Source: Bacteroidota bacterium
GTDB taxonomy: Bacteria; Bacteroidota; Bacteroidia; Bacteroidales; SZUA-534
Reading direction: 5' to 3'
DNA: 8,758 nt
Assembly: GCA_020047835.1 (NCBI GenBank)
Contig: JAIFNJ010000158.1
Span: 1 to 8,758 of the forward strand
The translations under genes and the position numbers were made by a program. The notes beneath the pieces are model-generated. The model saw only the letters and a program-made list of their open reading frames with translations, ran no database searches and had not been told where the DNA came from. Numbering within the stretch: position 1 is the stretch's first letter; every line of letters begins with the position of its first letter. Of the stretch, positions 6,411 to 8,758 are shown in pieces.

Positions 6411-7202
6411 ATGGAAATGAAGAAAAACCTTTTTTTATTACTTATACTATTCAGTTCTGTGCAGCTGATGTCTCAAACAACAAATCCAAGTAAAGCATCT
6501 TTTCAGCCCGGTGAAAAGCTGAGTTATAAAGTTTCCTATTTTATGTCCTCGGTTCGAACCGATTTGGCTGCCCTGGAAATGAACACCATCAACGTTCCTG
6601 GAAAAGAAAAACCCATTTATCGGTTGGAATTCAATGCAAGTACCTTCAGTGATATGGACAACTATGCGAAAATTAGACATACCTATCAAACTTGGGTTGA
6701 TGCAGCAACGGTAAAGCCTTTGATAATGAAGCAGGATTCCGATATAAAAGGTCATACCCAAAAATCGAAATACAGTTTCAAATACAAAACAAAAACGGCT
6801 GAAATTGAAGTTGAGAGCAGTGATGCCCCAACCATAAAGAAGAACATCGTTATTGCCGATAACACACTTGATATTGTTAGTTTGCTTTATTATTTAAGGA
6901 ATCTCGACTATGAAGCATACAAACCGGGGAAAACCATTCCACTTTCGGTACTTTTTTTAGAAAGGGTTCTGAATATTAAAGTAAAATATTTGGGCAAAGA
7001 AACCATTGATGTAGAAAAACAAGGCAAAAAAGTCTGTTATAAATTAGCCTTGGAACTGGATAACGATTTTGTGGTTAAAAAGAATGCCAATTATTTATGG
7101 TTAACAGCTGATAACAACAGAGTACCAGCGCGTATTTCGGCCAATTTTAAAGAAGGCGAAGTTCTGGTAAAACTAACAGGGACCAGTGGATTAAAAAACT
7201 AA
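6411..7202 (+). CDS. DUF3108 domain exported protein
   Basis: This 263-residue protein should act in the periplasm or at the outer membrane; no reaction is known for the family and none can be assigned. Residues 3-22 form a Sec signal peptide (MKKNLFLLLILFSSVQLMSQ) without a lipobox Cys. The mature part matches the DUF3108 pattern: PGEKLSYKVSY (33-43), the mid-domain LDIVSLLYYLRNLDY (153-167), VKYLGKETIDV (191-201), and the C-terminal YLWLTADNNRVPARI (228-242) before a last beta-strand EGEVLVKLTG. The domain is all-beta and probably complete. The ATG at 6417 (MKKN) gives a more typical signal peptide and may be the true start, since two codons upstream add only Met-Glu. It is the first gene of a plus-strand run followed by two small membrane proteins 45-46 bases apart; a shared role is not evident. 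Confidence 0.82.
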   Translation: MEMKKNLFLLLILFSSVQLMSQTTNPSKASFQPGEKLSYKVSYFMSSVRTDLAALEMNTINVPGKEKPIYRLEFNASTFSDMDNYAKIRHTYQTWVDAATVKPLIMKQDSDIKGHTQKSKYSFKYKTKTAEIEVESSDAPTIKKNIVIADNTLDIVSLLYYLRNLDYEAYKPGKTIPLSVLFLERVLNIKVKYLGKETIDVEKQGKKVCYKLALELDNDFVVKKNANYLWLTADNNRVPARISANFKEGEVLVKLTGTSGLKN

Positions 7203-7247
7203 TTGAAAACTAATAGAATACTAATTTAACCTTTAACTATTGATACT

Positions 7248-7604
7248 ATGAACTCAAATTCTGGATTAGTAAAAACCATTATTATTTTAGCTTTAATTTC
7301 TGGAATAATTGGTTTAGGTATGGCTATTACTCCATTTAAAATGTTGGCTTTAATACCATCTATAATAGCTATTCTGTTGTCGTTAGTTGCATTTTTTATT
7401 GCAAAAGCAAAACAAGGAAAGCTTTTGCTGGTATATGTGTCTTTAATAATAGCGGTAACGGCCTCTGCAATAGCTCTGATAAGAGAATTTGCCATAAAAG
7501 AAAAAGTTGTGGTGGACCAAAAATTTGAAGAGAAAAAAGAGCAATCGGTTCAGGAAGTTGAAGATACCGATGAATTGGATGAACTTCAAGATGATTTGGA
7601 GTAA
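7248..7604 (+). CDS. Small three-helix inner-membrane protein with acidic C-terminal tail, function unknown
   Basis: This 118-residue protein matches no family I can name. Three hydrophobic segments are clear: about 8-27 (TIIILALISGIIGLGMAI), 32-52 (LALIPSIIAILLSLVAFFIA) and 58-79 (LLLVYVSLIIAVTASAIALI). The links are short and contain KAKQGK between helices two and three. The last 35 residues are hydrophilic and strongly acidic (EEKKEQSVQEVEDTDELDELQDDLE). The basic loop between helices two and three would be cytoplasmic by the positive-inside rule, placing the acidic tail outside in the periplasm. That topology is inferred. No promoter was found in the 45 bases before the ATG, so it is probably co-transcribed with the DUF3108 gene. 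Its stop codon overlaps the start of a heptamer array at 7603-7637. Confidence 0.75.
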   Translation: MNSNSGLVKTIIILALISGIIGLGMAITPFKMLALIPSIIAILLSLVAFFIAKAKQGKLLLVYVSLIIAVTASAIALIREFAIKEKVVVDQKFEEKKEQSVQEVEDTDELDELQDDLE

Positions 7605-7637
7605 TTAATAATTGACAATTTTCAATTAACAAATATC
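7603..7637. repeat. Degenerate tandem heptamer array, five units
   Basis: Five consecutive 7-base units in exact phase fill most of the gap between the two membrane-protein genes: AATTAAT, AATTGAC, AATTTTC, AATTAAC and AAATATC. The array begins in the stop codon of the upstream gene and ends 13 bases before the next ATG. Unlike the arrays at 4543-4614 and 8027-8112 it lies between co-directional genes and has only weak hairpin potential (AATTG with CAATT). Confidence 0.5.
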
Positions 7638-7650
7638 AAAAACTATTAAG

Positions 7651-8019
7651 ATGAATACGCAAACCCTTGTATTACTTATTCTTATTGGTCTTTTAGCCGG
7701 TTCACTAGGTGGTTTATTGGGAATTGGTGGGGGAATTATAATGATTCCGGCCATGGTATATATTCTTGGAATGAGCCAGCACGAGGCTGTAGGAACCAGT
7801 TTGGCTGTGATGCTGCCGCCTATTGGCATGTTTGCCGCCTACAACTTCCACAAAGCCGGATACATCAATTTGAAGTATGCACTCATTATGGCAGCGGCGT
7901 TTATGGTTGGGAGTTTTTTCAGTTCCAAAATTGCCGTGTCGTTACCCGCAAACATAATTCAAAAGGTTTTTAGTGTTTTTTTAGTACTGGTGGCTATTAA
8001 AATGTTTTTTACGAAGTAA
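7651..8019 (+). CDS. Half-length TauE/SafE (TSUP) family membrane protein
   Basis: This 122-residue protein corresponds to one repeat of the TauE/SafE sulfite exporter family, whose usual members have about 250 residues and two such repeats. The family signature GLLAGSLGGLLGIGGG (13-28) with IIMIPAMV is followed by EAVGTSLAVMLP (45-56). Four membrane segments are visible: about 5-40 (helix plus re-entrant-like glycine stretch), 46-64, 73-96 and 100-120. It ends cleanly after the fourth, and what follows is a repeat array, not a degraded second half. It is therefore probably a natural half-size transporter working as a homo-oligomer. TSUP members move sulfite, organosulfonates or other anions, but the substrate cannot be assigned here. 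It lies 46 bases after the three-helix protein, so co-transcription is likely. The desulfurase-like gene nearby is divergently transcribed and gives only a faint hint of a sulfur link. Confidence 0.85.
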   Translation: MNTQTLVLLILIGLLAGSLGGLLGIGGGIIMIPAMVYILGMSQHEAVGTSLAVMLPPIGMFAAYNFHKAGYINLKYALIMAAAFMVGSFFSSKIAVSLPANIIQKVFSVFLVLVAIKMFFTK

Positions 8020-8026
8020 GTTTCAA

Positions 8027-8112
8027 TAGCTCATTGGTTCATTAGCCCATTAGTTCATTAATCATCTGTGTAATTAGTTCATGGGCAAATGAGAAAATGG
8101 GCACATGGGCTA
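8027..8112. terminator. Opposed octamer arrays between convergent genes, probable bidirectional terminator
   Basis: Four tandem octamers on the left (TAGCTCAT, TGGTTCAT, TAGCCCAT, TAGTTCAT; 8027-8058) face four inverted octamers on the right (ATGGGCAA, ATGAGAAA, ATGGGCAC, ATGGGCTA; 8081-8112) across a 22-base spacer. The outermost pair can match at 7 of 8 positions plus one G-U wobble. The third left unit also gives a perfect 10-base inverted repeat with the last right unit (8041-8050 and 8105-8114). The region lies between the TauE/SafE stop (8019) and the acyltransferase stop (8110), which is inside the right array. A long imperfect hairpin could end transcripts from both sides. No long U-run is present, so the termination role is inferred from position and symmetry. 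Confidence 0.55.
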
Positions 8113-8758
8113 ATTCGTCCGTTGCACTTTCCATCGCTTATGCGACCAAAGCCAGTCCTGAGGTTTGGCTAGAATTGCCAGTTCGAGTGTTTGCATGTAT
8201 TTTTTAGTAATATCGCCCGGTTGGGTTTCCTTAGGATGATCAACCAGTTTTTTGATTTCCATTTCATAATATCCGCGCTTAACCCGTTTCAAGTCGAAAA
8301 ACACTACTGGAAAATTATTGAAACGCGCATAACTTTCCGGTCCATGAAGGCAGGGCGTATCACGGCCTAAAAACTCCAACCAGATTGCTTTACCAATCTG
8401 ATCGCCAGGAAACTGATCGGCAGCCATGATATAGATTACCGGCTTTTCCTTTTTACTTTGGAAATAGGCCAGTGTATCGTAAATTGAAACCAGTTTCATC
8501 CCCGATTTTTCGCGCAACTTTTTGGTGAACCGTTCTACAAATTTATTGGAAAGGGGCTTGTATAGAGCCGCTGCCTGATGGTTGATTTGTGCATCAACAG
8601 CCTGTATTCCCCATTCCCAGTTTCCATAATGTGTTGCCAAGGCAATTACATCCTGCCCTTTTTGATAATATTCGTCCAATAGTTCAGGATTGACAATTCG
8701 ATACCGGCTTTTATATTGCTTTTGGCTCATAGTAAAGCCCTTCAGCCCTTCTACAAAA
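8110..8758 (-). CDS. LpxL/HtrB-type lysophospholipid (lipid A) acyltransferase, N-terminus outside window
   Basis: The C-terminal 215 residues of an acyltransferase of the Lip_A_acyltrans family enter from the right edge. These enzymes move acyl chains onto lipid A or aminoacyl lipids at the inner membrane. The catalytic HX4E motif is HYGNWE, with His and Glu at residues 43 and 48 of the visible part. Further family features are ADQFPGDQIGKAIWLEFLGRD, LHGPESYARFNNFPVVFF and the C-terminal DWLWSHKRWK. Full members have about 290-300 residues, so roughly 80, including the membrane anchor, are missing. An ATG at 8730 could be taken as the start, but the frame remains open upstream as FVEGLKGFT, which continues the usual family sequence, so that Met is internal. 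The bacterial substrate is not readable; other Bacteroidota members of this family may modify ornithine or glycine lipids. It converges on the TauE/SafE gene. Confidence 0.88.
   Translation of the reverse strand, partial: FVEGLKGFTMSQKQYKSRYRIVNPELLDEYYQKGQDVIALATHYGNWEWGIQAVDAQINHQAAALYKPLSNKFVERFTKKLREKSGMKLVSIYDTLAYFQSKKEKPVIYIMAADQFPGDQIGKAIWLEFLGRDTPCLHGPESYARFNNFPVVFFDLKRVKRGYYEMEIKKLVDHPKETQPGDITKKYMQTLELAILAKPQDWLWSHKRWKVQRTN

Noticed and set aside
7226..7829. Minus-strand frames opposite the two small membrane proteins
   Set aside because: The plus-strand frames have clear membrane topology and, for one, a family signature; the opposite frames are antisense shadows.
4604..8019. Functional sulfur pathway linking the desulfurase-like enzyme and the TauE/SafE protein
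   Set aside because: The genes are divergent and separated by two unrelated genes, and the substrate of neither is known.
8027..8112. CRISPR array
   Set aside because: Units are 8 bases with no spacers and sit at gene ends; there are no cas genes.
8110..8730. Complete 206-residue acyltransferase starting at the Met at 8730
   Set aside because: The frame is open to the window edge and upstream residues FVEGLKGFT continue the family sequence, so the gene is cut by the window.

Overview
The window looks like chromosomal DNA from a member of the Bacteroidota. Three kinds of evidence agree. Promoters have the TAnnTTTG -7 element typical of that phylum. One gene product carries a type IX secretion (T9SS) C-terminal sorting domain. 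A TonB-dependent receptor sits beside a DUF5074/YncE-type surface lipoprotein. T9SS suggests a lineage outside Bacteroides proper; nothing here fixes the genus.

Positions 1-4485 (minus strand) hold a cobalamin-regulated uptake operon. In transcription order it has a promoter, a cobalamin riboswitch (about 4473-4311) with its expression platform, a 477-residue T9SS-exported surface protein, a BtuB-type TonB-dependent receptor and a BtuG-like beta-propeller lipoprotein cut by the left edge. The genes are separated by 1-10 bases. The likely scheme is surface capture of corrinoid by the exported protein and lipoprotein, followed by TonB-driven import through BtuB, with synthesis shut down when cobalamin is plentiful. 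The expression platform is unusually legible: a 5-6 bp loop-loop contact, two mutually exclusive hairpins, and a small hairpin that buries the start codon and is followed by eight U residues encoding part of the signal peptide.

Positions 4604-6114 (minus strand) hold a class V, cysteine-desulfurase-like aminotransferase with its own promoter. From 6387 to 8019 (plus strand) come a DUF3108 exported protein, a three-helix membrane protein with an acidic tail, and a half-length TauE/SafE (TSUP) membrane protein, probably co-transcribed with gaps of about 45 bases. At 8110-8758 (minus strand) is the C-terminal two thirds of an LpxL/HtrB-type acyltransferase that enters from the right edge.

Three intergenic regions at gene 3' ends (4543-4614, 7603-7637, 8027-8112) are built from degenerate tandem heptamers or octamers of different sequence. 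In two of them the units form opposed arms able to fold into long hairpins.

The two observations most worth following are the riboswitch expression platform and these short-period arrays. I saw no tRNA, rRNA, CRISPR array, insertion sequence or phage gene.
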